NCBI RefSeq assembly: GCF_016901135.1
Contig: NZ_JAFEVL010000030.1
Span: 310,001 to 374,000 of the forward strand
Length of the DNA stretch: 64,000 nt
Reading direction: 5' to 3'
Origin: Martinezella lusitana
GTDB taxonomy: Bacteria; Pseudomonadota; Alphaproteobacteria; Rhizobiales; Rhizobiaceae
Below, one piece after another: positions 24,243 to 32,448 of the stretch (position 1 is its first letter; each line of letters starts with the position of its first letter). The notes under the pieces were generated by a model that was not told where the DNA came from, did no database searches, and saw only the letters and a program-made list of their open reading frames with translations. The position numbers and the translations under genes are program-made.

Positions 24243-25877
24243 GTGAACAAGTATGACGACAATCTGGGTCGGCGCGAGGCAAACCATAGCCCTATGACGC
24301 CTATATCCTATCTGGAGCGGGCGGCCCGAACGTTTCCCGAACGAACGGCGGTTATTCATGGAAGCCAGCGAGTAAGCTACTCGCAGTTCTGGAAGAACTG
24401 CAGGAAGCTTGCCTCCGCGCTTTCACGTCACGGCATTGGAAAAGGCGATACGGTGACCGTGATGTTGTCCAACACGCCGCCGATGCTGGAAGCCCATTAC
24501 GGTGTGCCGATGGCAGGCGGCGCCGTGCTGCACTCCATCAATACAAGGCTGGATGCGGACTCAATCGCCTTCCAGCTCGACCATGCTGAATCCAGGGTCG
24601 TCATCGTGGATACCGAGTTTTCCGATGTCATGCGGCAAGCGCTGGAGAAAGCCGCGGTCACCCCGCTGGTGATCGGCTTCGACGACACCGAATTTCCCGC
24701 GGACGCACCGTTCAAGAAGGGCGTGCCAATAGGGACCATGGATTATCTGGCGTTTCGGGCTGGTGGCGACGAGGCATTCGAATGGGCCGAGCCCGGTGAC
24801 GAGTGGGATGCCATTTCCCTGAACTATACATCCGGCACCACCGGAAACCCCAAAGGCGCGGTCTATCATCATCGCGGTGCAGCGCTTGCATCGCTCGGAA
24901 ACGTCATCCACGCCGGCATGGGCAAGCATCCCGTCTATCTCTGGACGCTGCCGATGTTTCACGCCAATGGCTGGTGCTTCACCTGGACGGTCGCCGTTCA
25001 GGCCGGCACGCATATCTGCCTGCGATGGGTGCGCGCCAAGCCGATCTTCGATGCAATTGCCGATCACGGCGTTACGCATCTGTGCGGCGCGCCCATCGTC
25101 ATGTCCTCGCTGGTCAACGCGCCGGATAGCGATCGACGCGCATTTTCCCAGAAGGTCATCTTCAATACGGCCGCTGCACCCCCGCCAGAGGCGGTTTTGG
25201 CGGCAATGGCCAATGCGGGCTTCGAAGTTACACACCTTTACGGACTGACGGAGACGTATGGTCCGGCTGTCGTCAATGAATGGAACACCGCTTGGGATAA
25301 CCTTAGCAGCGCGGAGCAGGCTGCCAAGAAAGCACGGCAGGGAGTTGCCTATATCGCCCTCTCCGAACTGAATGTCATCGATCCCGAAACCATGAACCCT
25401 GTGCCGGCGGATGGAACGACCGTTGGCGAAGTCATGCTTCGCGGCAACATGGTGATGAAGGGTTACCTGAAGAATCCGGCGGCGAATGACGAGTGCTTTG
25501 CCGGTGGATGGTTCCACTCGGGCGATCTTGGCGTGATGCACGAGGACGGCTATGTCCAGATCAAGGATCGCTCGAAGGACATCATTATTTCCGGCGGCGA
25601 GAACATCTCGTCGATCGAGGTCGAGGACGCGCTTTACAAGCATCCGGCCGTTGCGACAGCCGCTGTTGTGGCCAAGCCTCACGAGAAATGGGGGGAAACT
25701 CCGGTTGCCTATGTGGAACTCAAGCCCGGCAGGCAAGCAACCGAACAGGAGCTGATAGACCACTGCAAAACAATCATCGCCCGCTTCAAATGCCCCACAC
25801 GCATCGTGTTTGCGGAGATACCGAAGACATCCACCGGCAAGATTCAGAAATATCTTCTGCGTCGGATGCCGATCTGA
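24243..25877 (+). CDS. Acyl-CoA synthetase (AMP-binding, fatty/aryl acid-CoA ligase type)
   Basis: A 544-residue adenylate-forming ligase. GTG 24243 is chosen for the GGGAGGAGCG upstream and because it gives the usual family length; an open frame continues upstream without support. The P-loop is YTSGTTGNPKG (195-205), the second core motif YGLTETYGPA, and the hinge GWFHSGDLG with KDRSKDIIISGGENIS. The adenylation lysine is in TSTGKIQK near the end, so all catalytic motifs are intact. It activates a carboxylic acid to its CoA ester via acyl-AMP. Chain type is unclear; medium-chain or aryl acids are typical for this subgroup. Confidence 0.92.
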   Translation: MNKYDDNLGRREANHSPMTPISYLERAARTFPERTAVIHGSQRVSYSQFWKNCRKLASALSRHGIGKGDTVTVMLSNTPPMLEAHYGVPMAGGAVLHSINTRLDADSIAFQLDHAESRVVIVDTEFSDVMRQALEKAAVTPLVIGFDDTEFPADAPFKKGVPIGTMDYLAFRAGGDEAFEWAEPGDEWDAISLNYTSGTTGNPKGAVYHHRGAALASLGNVIHAGMGKHPVYLWTLPMFHANGWCFTWTVAVQAGTHICLRWVRAKPIFDAIADHGVTHLCGAPIVMSSLVNAPDSDRRAFSQKVIFNTAAAPPPEAVLAAMANAGFEVTHLYGLTETYGPAVVNEWNTAWDNLSSAEQAAKKARQGVAYIALSELNVIDPETMNPVPADGTTVGEVMLRGNMVMKGYLKNPAANDECFAGGWFHSGDLGVMHEDGYVQIKDRSKDIIISGGENISSIEVEDALYKHPAVATAAVVAKPHEKWGETPVAYVELKPGRQATEQELIDHCKTIIARFKCPTRIVFAEIPKTSTGKIQKYLLRRMPI

Positions 25878-25959
25878 CTTCTTTGATGCCTAGTTAGACG
25901 GGAGCGAGCAGCGCCGCGTCATGCCCGTGGGCAATGTCGCTCCGCCATTCATGCCTGGG

Positions 25960-26667
25960 TTACGGCAAAACATGAGGGCGCAATAGCGACTCGACAATGT
26001 CCAGCATCGTTGCAAGCGCCGTTGAACGTTCGTCCTCATCTTCGACAGCCTCAAACTCGGCAAGTTCGATACCGGCAATCTGGCTGGGAGGGATTGCAGC
26101 AAGGACGCCTCGAAGCTGCATCGGCAGCAAGCCGCCGGGCACCTTGTAGGCTGCAGGTATATGGCCCGGTTCCAGCGCATCCCAATCGATATGGATCCAT
26201 ACCGGGCTGTCACCAAGGAAAGACAGGATCGCGTCCGCGCTGACAGCCGCTGGCGGCAGGGTCGCCACACCGGCCTCAGTCAGAAGCGCTTTCTCTGGAG
26301 CATCGATATCCCGAACGCCGGCGATCAGGATTTGTTTTGGATCCAGGCCAGCTCCTTGGCCACTGTCCCAGAGGCCGCAGGCCGCCGCCAGCACCATGCC
26401 GCCAAGATAGCCGGATTCGGTGGTGTCCGGCGTGTTGAAATCGCCGTGCGCATCGACCCAGAGAACCTTGAGGCCTGGAATCGCCTTCACGGCGGCTGGC
26501 AGTGTCGCAAGGCTGGCCGAGCAGGTATTGGTGGCCAATAGCGGGAGCTCGCCAGCCGCAAGCGCTTGCCTGACCGCCGCGTGAAGACGGCCGAGGATAT
26601 CCGATGCCTCGGGAAGACTGGCGCTCCAGTCATCGACCCGATACGACGCGGCCCCTCCGAGCACCAT
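25960..26667 (-). CDS. Arginase-family (ureohydrolase fold) protein
   Basis: A 235-residue reading from the first ATG. Arginase-fold motifs are WVDAHGDFNTP (Asp72, His74, Asp76) and IHIDWDALEPG (Asp161, Asp163), with a late acidic strand ELAEFE. The usual first metal motif GGDHS is replaced by NTCSASLATLP, so one histidine ligand is missing, as in a divergent subgroup of the family. A function as true arginase or agmatinase is therefore doubtful. The start is suspicious: conserved N-terminal sequence continues in frame upstream of this ATG (see the next entry). It is convergent with the acyl-CoA synthetase gene. Confidence 0.7.
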   Translation of the reverse strand: MVLGGAASYRVDDWSASLPEASDILGRLHAAVRQALAAGELPLLATNTCSASLATLPAAVKAIPGLKVLWVDAHGDFNTPDTTESGYLGGMVLAAACGLWDSGQGAGLDPKQILIAGVRDIDAPEKALLTEAGVATLPPAAVSADAILSFLGDSPVWIHIDWDALEPGHIPAAYKVPGGLLPMQLRGVLAAIPPSQIAGIELAEFEAVEDEDERSTALATMLDIVESLLRPHVLP

Positions 26668-26790
26668 CGGTTTCAGTCCGCATTGATCGGCGAGCAGGGC
26701 TGCGGTTGCAGCGGCTCCGGGGATCGCATGAGGCGTACGGTCGCCGACACGGCTCTGCGCTACGATAAGTCAGAAAGGCCTGGAGATCAC
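26668..26790 (-). pseudogene. Interrupted 5' end of the arginase-family gene
   Basis: In frame with the arginase gene, 34 codons upstream of its ATG read LIVAQSRVGDRTPHAIPGAA and onward. This looks like the first strand of the arginase fold. No ATG, GTG or TTG occurs in them, and a TGA stands at 26770-26772. Beyond that stop the frame continues for six codons to a GTG at 26790, which has GAGG 8 nt upstream. One nonsense change would explain this. Non-AUG initiation or a sequence error are alternatives. Confidence 0.5.
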
Positions 26791-26851
26791 GTTTGGCACC
26801 TCGTCGGAGACCGGGGACATCTCTTCCGCATAGCCGCAAACGGGCTACTTC

Positions 26852-27352
26852 TCAATTGAGATAGGGGCGGCGCGAAACAAAACGGTGATAGCAATAGGCG
26901 GCTGCAACGATCAGCACCGTCCCCGCCAGAATGGGTACGGCCAGAAACGACCAGGACCCGCCTGTTGCAAGCACGACGATCGGATCGGCGCCAGCCGGCG
27001 GATGCAGCGTATCGGTTGCCTGCATGGCGGCGATGGCAAGACCGACGGCGAGCGCGAAAGACAAGGGTTGCGCCCCCAATAGAGCGAAGACTGCTATGCC
27101 GATGAAGGCCGAGATAAGATGGCCGCCGATGACGTTCTTGGGTTGAGCAAGCGGGCTCTGCGGCAGTGCGAAAACCAGGACGCTGCTCGCCCCGAACGGC
27201 GCCACAAGGAGAAGCACGCCAAGCGTCGAACTGAGCTGCGACAGACTATAGATCGCCAGGAAGCCGCCGGCGCCTGAGATGATTGCCGGCCGCATTCGCC
27301 GGCCGATCCGCGTGCTCAAGGTCTGCTCCGAAAGGCTGTTGATCTCGGTCAT
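26852..27352 (-). CDS. HPP family membrane protein
   Basis: About 166 residues from ATG 27352, with four hydrophobic helices. The family signature TLHPPAGADP is at 115-124 and APFGASSVLVFALPQSPLAQP at 51-71. HPP proteins are small integral membrane proteins; a plant member transports nitrite into chloroplasts, but bacterial roles are mostly unproven. Upstream in-frame starts exist without homology. It lies 70 nt downstream of the formate dehydrogenase gene on the same strand, suggesting cotranscription. Confidence 0.85.
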   Translation of the reverse strand: MTEINSLSEQTLSTRIGRRMRPAIISGAGGFLAIYSLSQLSSTLGVLLLVAPFGASSVLVFALPQSPLAQPKNVIGGHLISAFIGIAVFALLGAQPLSFALAVGLAIAAMQATDTLHPPAGADPIVVLATGGSWSFLAVPILAGTVLIVAAAYCYHRFVSRRPYLN

Positions 27353-27422
27353 GAGGTCGTCTCGATTTATGATTGGGCGAAGAAAGGAGCGCGGCATACA
27401 CCGCCGCGCTCCCCTATTCTCG

Positions 27423-28625
27423 TTAGGTGCGCTTGAACTTCGCGGCCTCTTCCGAGCCGCCGGTTGCATTGCCGGCGCTGTAGGAATGCGCGCCTGTGCC
27501 GGCGAGCTTCCCACCATCGACGATCAGATATTCGTCGCGGATCGGGCGATCTTCGAAGAAGCTTTCCAGGATCTCGCGCGTGCCGGCGGCGTAGCGGGTC
27601 TGGGCCGAAAGCGACGTACCGGAAATATGCGGCGTCATCCCGTGATGCGGCATGGTCCGCCACGGATGATCCTTCGGCGCCGGCTGCGGGAACCAAACGT
27701 CTCCGGCATAGCCGGCGAGCTGGCCGCTCTCGAGCGCCCGGGCGATGGCATCGCGGTCGCACAGCTTGCCGCGCGCCGTGTTGACGAGATAGGCACCGCG
27801 CTTGAAGTGCTTCAGCGTCTCGTCATTGATCATGTGCTCGGTCTCTGGATGGAGCGGGCAATTGAGCGTGACGACGTCGCAGACCTCGTACATCCCCTCG
27901 CGCGTGGCATGCCACGTGAGACCCAGTTCCTTTTCCACCGTTTCGGGCAGGCGATGACGATCGGTATAGTGCAGATGCATGTCGAACGGCTTCAGCCGCT
28001 TCAGGACAGCGAGACCGATACGGCCGGCAGCAACCGTGCCGACATGCATGCCTTCGACATCATAGGAGCGCGCGACGCAATCGGCGATGTTCCAGCCGCC
28101 CTTCACCACCCACTGATAGGACGGGATGTAGTTGCGGACCAAGCCGAGGATCATCATCACGACGTGTTCGGAGACGCTGATCGAATTGCAATAGGTGACT
28201 TCGGCGACGGTGACGCCACGATCGATCGCAGCCTGGAGATCGACGTGGTCGGAGCCGATGCCGGCGGTCAGCGCCAGCTTCAGGTTCTTTGCCTTGGCGA
28301 TGCGCTCGGCCGTCAGATAAGCCGGCCAGAAGGGTTGCGAGATGACGACATCGGCATCGACCAGCTCCCTTTCGAAGACCGAGTCCGGACCATCCTTGTC
28401 GGACGTGACGACGAAGGTGTGACCGTTGGCCTCGAGGTATTTGCGCAGGCCCAGCTCCCCGGAGATGCTGCCCAGGAGCGTTCCCGGCTTGAAGTCGACG
28501 GCCTTGGGCGTTGGCAGGGTCTGGCCACCGGGGTAATGGTCGATTTTCGGCAGATCATCGCGGGCATAGGACGTCGGATAGCCATCGATGGGGTCGTCAT
28601 AAAGAACGCAGACTACTTTTGCCAT
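27423..28625 (-). CDS. fdh: NAD-dependent formate dehydrogenase
   Basis: A 400-residue, metal-independent formate dehydrogenase very similar throughout to the well-studied Pseudomonas sp. 101 enzyme. It oxidises formate to CO2 with NAD+. Visible features are the substrate segment TAGIGSDHVDL, the nucleotide-binding GTVAAGRIG, and the NAD-selecting aspartate in HYTDRHRLP. The catalytic arginine is in NTARGKL and the catalytic histidine in MTPHISGTS, with the C-terminal GNATGGSEEAAKF tail. The start at 28625 is preceded by GAGGAAACGAAC. It probably detoxifies formate or yields NADH from C1 units. A LysR gene lies upstream on the same strand. Confidence 0.97.
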   Translation of the reverse strand: MAKVVCVLYDDPIDGYPTSYARDDLPKIDHYPGGQTLPTPKAVDFKPGTLLGSISGELGLRKYLEANGHTFVVTSDKDGPDSVFERELVDADVVISQPFWPAYLTAERIAKAKNLKLALTAGIGSDHVDLQAAIDRGVTVAEVTYCNSISVSEHVVMMILGLVRNYIPSYQWVVKGGWNIADCVARSYDVEGMHVGTVAAGRIGLAVLKRLKPFDMHLHYTDRHRLPETVEKELGLTWHATREGMYEVCDVVTLNCPLHPETEHMINDETLKHFKRGAYLVNTARGKLCDRDAIARALESGQLAGYAGDVWFPQPAPKDHPWRTMPHHGMTPHISGTSLSAQTRYAAGTREILESFFEDRPIRDEYLIVDGGKLAGTGAHSYSAGNATGGSEEAAKFKRT

Positions 28626-28845
28626 GTTCGTTTCCTCAGCTGTGGCAGCCGGAAACACCCCGGAAACGCGTAGGAATACGCGCCGGTCTCAGATGTCGGT
28701 TCTGTCAGACATTTGGCCGCCATCAGCTTGCGCTGAAGAAGGTCAGTCGCCGGTGTTTCCTAAAGCCGTGTTCCGTGCGAGCGGAACCTCGTTTCAACGA
28801 GCAACATGATCCCACACGACCACATTGCCGGCAAATGAAAGCTTT

Positions 28846-29793
28846 CTACCGTGTGATAGACGATGTCGATGGTGCCGGCGGGACGGCCGCATATCGCTCG
28901 AAGTCGGCATCGAAATCCGCTCCCTGCAGGGACCTCACCAATGCCTTGGTCATGGGTGATTGCGGTGAACGATCGGATATGACCAGCCCCAGCGCCTGCC
29001 GATGATACGGATCGACAAGTTCGATGGAAACAAGATCGGCCTTGTCGCCCAGAATGTAGAAGAACGTATGGGGGACGATGCTGCACCACAGGCCGTTGCG
29101 GATGTGCGCGCAGACGGCCAGGAAGGAATTGCTGACGACGGAGGGCCTCATCGTCAGTCTTGCAGATGCGGCGATGCCGTTGAGAATGCGCCTGTTCTGC
29201 ATGTCCTCGCTCAGCAGGCACAGCGACTGCGAGACGGCCTCAGCCCACGTCAGTGTGCGGCGGTCAGCAAGAGGATGATCGGCGCGGCAAACGAAGACAT
29301 ATCTCTCGTGATAGAGCGGCAGTCGCTGCACATTCTCCAGCGGCTCATTTTCCAGATAGGTCAGGCCACCGTCGATTTCGAAGGTATCGAGCCCATGCTG
29401 AATGGCGCGCGACGTCATCGACCTGATATCGATCGTCCCATCCGGGTGCTCCATATGGAACCGTTCGGACAGAAACGACACCGAAGCCATCGCGGCGGGA
29501 ATGACACCCAGCCGCAACGTGCCGGAAAGACCTTTTTTCGATCCCGTGATGTCCTTCTGGAGGCTGTCATAGTCGAACAGGATCTGCCGTCCCCATTCCA
29601 ACGCGCGTTCACCGTCCGGTGTCAGGCCGATGTAGCGATTGCCGCGGGCAATCAGCGTCACGCGAAGATCGTCTTCAAGCTTTCGGATCGCCGCCGACAG
29701 GGTCGGTTGCGTGATATGGCAAAGCTCTGCAGCCCTTGCGAAATGCTTTTCCTCCGCAAGCGTCACGAAGAATGAGAGGTGTCTTATCAGCAC
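28846..29793 (-). CDS. LysR-family transcriptional regulator
   Basis: A 315-residue LysR protein. The helix-turn-helix is in residues 1-60 (HFARAAELCHITQPTLSAAIRKLEDDL), with a CbbR/FdsR-like effector domain. It is upstream of the formate dehydrogenase gene on the same strand with a ~220-bp gap, and LysR genes next to NAD formate dehydrogenases are a known arrangement. It is therefore a likely regulator of fdh in response to formate or another C1 metabolite. A 42-bp perfect palindrome begins 13 bp upstream of its start codon. Confidence 0.93.
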   Translation of the reverse strand: MLIRHLSFFVTLAEEKHFARAAELCHITQPTLSAAIRKLEDDLRVTLIARGNRYIGLTPDGERALEWGRQILFDYDSLQKDITGSKKGLSGTLRLGVIPAAMASVSFLSERFHMEHPDGTIDIRSMTSRAIQHGLDTFEIDGGLTYLENEPLENVQRLPLYHERYVFVCRADHPLADRRTLTWAEAVSQSLCLLSEDMQNRRILNGIAASARLTMRPSVVSNSFLAVCAHIRNGLWCSIVPHTFFYILGDKADLVSIELVDPYHRQALGLVISDRSPQSPMTKALVRSLQGADFDADFERYAAVPPAPSTSSITR

Positions 29794-29805
29794 AGGTGAT
29801 CCTCG

Positions 29806-29847
29806 TCGGTACGGCGTTATATTCCATGGAATATAACGCCGTACCGA
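29806..29847. repeat. 42-bp perfect palindrome
   Basis: Bases 29806-29826 (TCGGTACGGCGTTATATTCC and A) are exactly complementary to 29827-29847 read backwards, centred on CCATGG, with no mismatch. It fills most of the gap between the stop of the LacI gene (29882) and the start of the LysR gene (29793), both on the minus strand. In RNA it would form a near-loopless hairpin. Candidate roles are terminator of the LacI transcript, operator of the LysR gene, or a mobile or repair-related palindrome. Confidence 0.9.
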
Positions 29848-29881
29848 TCAAGCACTTTGCGCGCGCCCATTGACGAAGGCG

Positions 29882-30889
29882 CTATATCCGTCGGCAAGAA
29901 TTACCGGGAACGAATTTCGGGGTGAGGACGAAATCCTGTGGTGGTTCGACAGCGCCTTGGGGGTTGGTGATCCGGTGCAGGAGGCGCCGGGCGATGATGC
30001 CGCCGAGCGCCAAGGTGTCCTGAACCACCATGGTGATGCGCGGGGTGATGACCGAGCTCCATTGCACATTGTCGATCATGGCGAGCGAAATGTCTTCCGG
30101 ACAGCGGAAGCCCAATTCCTGCATGGCCTGCAGTGCCGAGAGTGCGACCGTGTTGTTGGCGCCGAGGATCGCGGTCGGGCGCTCGGGCTGGATGAGCAGG
30201 CGCATCGCCGCCTCATATCCAGCGGTGCGGGTGAACTGCCCGTCGACGACGAAATTGGGGTTCACCTCCACCCCGGCATTCGCCATCGTGTCCGTGAAGC
30301 CGCGATAGCGTTCCGTCGCCGTATGCATATGGCTCGGGCCGGTGATGAAGGCGATGCGCCTGTGGCCAAGCTGCAGGAGATGTTCGGTCAGCATCGCCCC
30401 GGCAAGGTGGTTGTCTGAGCCGACGAAGTCTCGTTCGATGCCCGCCACCTTCTGGTCGAAACAGACGATCGGAACGTTCAATCCGCCGATGAAGTCGAGA
30501 TAGTCCTGATCATGCCCGGAGGGGGCAAGCGCCAGGCCCGCCGTCTTGAGGCCGATCAGATGTTCGACCATGGCCCTTTCGCGCACGGTCTTGCCTGAGG
30601 AATCGGTGACGAGCACGAAATGACTATGATCGAGCGCGTAGTTCTCCAGCTCGCGCCGGATATCACCGAAAAACGGGTTGCCGACATTGCCGACGACAAA
30701 GCCGATCATGCGGCTGCGTCCGCGCGCCAGGCTCTGGGCGAGCGGATCGGCAACAAAGCCGACCGCCGCGACCGCGTGGCGGATTTTTTCCAAGGTCTTC
30801 TGGCTGACGCGAGCTGGATTGCTCAAGGCCAGCGAGACCGTCGACACGGATACGTCAGCGAGTTTGGCGACATCGCGAATGGTGGCCAT
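29882..30889 (-). CDS. LacI-family transcriptional repressor of the fucosidase operon
   Basis: A 335-residue LacI/GalR protein. The N-terminal helix-turn-helix ATIRDVAKLADVSVSTVSLALSNPARVSQKT is followed by a hinge (VADPLAQSLARGRSRMIGFVVG) and a periplasmic-binding-like sugar domain (ILGANNTVALSALQAMQELG). It is divergent from the alpha-L-fucosidase/ABC operon, and LacI-type operator sequences flank the shared region. It probably represses the operon in the absence of a fucose-containing inducer. Confidence 0.94.
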   Translation of the reverse strand: MATIRDVAKLADVSVSTVSLALSNPARVSQKTLEKIRHAVAAVGFVADPLAQSLARGRSRMIGFVVGNVGNPFFGDIRRELENYALDHSHFVLVTDSSGKTVRERAMVEHLIGLKTAGLALAPSGHDQDYLDFIGGLNVPIVCFDQKVAGIERDFVGSDNHLAGAMLTEHLLQLGHRRIAFITGPSHMHTATERYRGFTDTMANAGVEVNPNFVVDGQFTRTAGYEAAMRLLIQPERPTAILGANNTVALSALQAMQELGFRCPEDISLAMIDNVQWSSVITPRITMVVQDTLALGGIIARRLLHRITNPQGAVEPPQDFVLTPKFVPGNSCRRI

Positions 30890-30896
30890 CAGATTT

Positions 30897-30911
30897 TTCG
30901 AACCGTTTCTA
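30897..30911. promoter_or_regulatory. Probable LacI-type operator, regulator-proximal
   Basis: TTCGAACCGTTTCTA matches one half (TCGAACCG) of the perfect operator at 31052-31067, with a degenerate second half. It lies 8 bp upstream of the regulator's start codon, consistent with autoregulation. Confidence 0.5.
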
Positions 30912-31019
30912 TCGCCTTAGGCCTTCCCATCGAAGGCATATTCTCATGCAGGATTCTGTCATAAATCTAACATTTGCAGCAGCCGAAGCAATATGTCGAG
31001 AGAAGATTTCAACAGTGTC

Positions 31020-31048
31020 TTGACATCCGCGCGGAGTGGATCAATGAT
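31020..31048 (+). promoter_or_regulatory. Sigma-70-type promoter of the fucosidase operon
   Basis: TTGACA (31020-31025) and AATGAT (31043-31048) are separated by 17 bp. The expected transcription start falls inside the operator that follows at 31052-31067. Confidence 0.6.
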
Positions 31049-31051
31049 TAA

Positions 31052-31067
31052 ATCGAACCGGTTCGAT
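31052..31067. promoter_or_regulatory. Perfect LacI-family operator palindrome
   Basis: ATCGAACCGGTTCGAT is a perfect 16-bp palindrome with the central CG and AA(C)CG(G)TT core typical of LacI/GalR operators. It covers the predicted transcription start, so bound repressor would block the promoter. Confidence 0.75.
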
Positions 31068-31093
31068 CAAACTGGAAATCTTGGGAGGATAGT

Positions 31094-32416
31094 GTGAGCA
31101 ACGCAGGAACGATCAGTGGTGGTCTTGATGCAGCCGACGGCAAGGCGTGGTTTACGCATGACCGATTCGGCATGTTCGTCCATTTCGGGCTCTATGCGCT
31201 CGGCGCTCGGCACGAATGGCTAAAGAACCGCGAGGAATTCACCACCGAGGCCTATCAGAAGTATTTCGACAACTTCGATCCGGACCTCTACGACGCCCGC
31301 GAATGGGCACGCCGCGCCCGCGCGGCCGGCATGAAATATGTCGTGCTGACTGCCAAGCATCACGAAGGCTTCTGCCTGTGGGACAGCAAGGTCACCGACT
31401 ACAAGGTCACCAATACACCCTACGGCAAGGATCTGATCGGACCCTATGTCGAAGCCTTGCGGGCCGAGGGACTGAAGGTCGGATTCTATTATTCGCTGCT
31501 CGACTGGCACCACCCGGATTTCCCGGTCGACGGACATCACCCGCAGCGCAACCATCCCGATGCGGCCAAACTCAATGAAGGCCGCGACATCTCCCGCTAT
31601 GCCAAATATATGCGCGACCAGGTGACCGAACTTCTGACGAACTTCGGCAAGATCGACGTTATCTGGTTCGATTTCAGCTATCCCCGCCGCACCTACAAGG
31701 GGCTGCCCGGCAAGGGCCGAGCCGATTGGGAGAGCGAAAGCCTGATGAAGCTGGTGCGCCAGCTGCAGCCCGACATCATCGTCGGCGACCGCCTCGACCT
31801 GCCGCGCGACGCAGATCACATGCCGGATCTCGTGACGCCGGAACAATATACGCCGCGTGTCGCGCCGACCGTCGCCGGGCTGCCGGTGCGCTGGGAAGCC
31901 TGCCACACCTTCAGCGGCTCCTGGGGTTATTATCGCGACGAGACGACCTGGAAGGATGCGGGTCAGCTCATCAATATCCTGATCGACACGGTTTCGCTCG
32001 GCGGCAATCTCTTGATGAATGTCGGCCCAACCGGACGCGGCACCTTCGACGCTCGCGCCATCAAGGCGCTCGATACCTATGGCGAATGGATGCATCTCAA
32101 CGGGCGCACGATCTACGGCGCCGGTCCCTCCACGCACAAGGCGCCGAACGGTTGCCGCTTCACCCAGAAGGGAAATCGGCTCTATCTGCATATCCAGACC
32201 TGGCCGTTCCGGCATATCCATATCGAGGGGCTGGGGCGCAAGGTGAAATATGCGCAGTTCCTGCACGATGCCAGTGAAATCCATTGGCTCGATCCGGATG
32301 CCGACGTTGATTCCAACATCGGCGTTGCCGTTGGGGAGGGCATACTCACCCTCGAATTGCCGGTCCTCAAGCCCAATGTGGTGGTTCCGGTGATCGAGCT
32401 GATCCTCAAGGATTGA
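31094..32416 (+). CDS. Alpha-L-fucosidase (glycoside hydrolase family 29)
   Basis: A 440-residue GH29 protein. The GTG start at 31094 has GGGAGGATA upstream. Conserved segments are WFTHDRFGMFVHFGLYA at the start of the barrel, VLTAKHHEGFCLWDSK (84-99), and WFDFSYP, with Asp193 the probable nucleophile. WESCHTFSGSWGY-like WEACHTFSGSWGYYRDE and LLMNVGPTGRG follow. It has no signal peptide, so it acts in the cytoplasm on short fucosylated sugars brought in by the operon's importer. It releases L-fucose by the retaining mechanism. No fucose-catabolic genes are in the window, so fucose processing must lie elsewhere. Confidence 0.93.
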   Translation: MSNAGTISGGLDAADGKAWFTHDRFGMFVHFGLYALGARHEWLKNREEFTTEAYQKYFDNFDPDLYDAREWARRARAAGMKYVVLTAKHHEGFCLWDSKVTDYKVTNTPYGKDLIGPYVEALRAEGLKVGFYYSLLDWHHPDFPVDGHHPQRNHPDAAKLNEGRDISRYAKYMRDQVTELLTNFGKIDVIWFDFSYPRRTYKGLPGKGRADWESESLMKLVRQLQPDIIVGDRLDLPRDADHMPDLVTPEQYTPRVAPTVAGLPVRWEACHTFSGSWGYYRDETTWKDAGQLINILIDTVSLGGNLLMNVGPTGRGTFDARAIKALDTYGEWMHLNGRTIYGAGPSTHKAPNGCRFTQKGNRLYLHIQTWPFRHIHIEGLGRKVKYAQFLHDASEIHWLDPDADVDSNIGVAVGEGILTLELPVLKPNVVVPVIELILKD

Positions 32417-32448
32417 GTGCCCTCAAGCTGGAGCCGTCCGGTGCCGTC

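Noticed and set aside
27279..28673. 464-codon plus-strand frame
   Set aside because: Antisense to formate dehydrogenase and the HPP gene, both of which are unmistakable on the minus strand.
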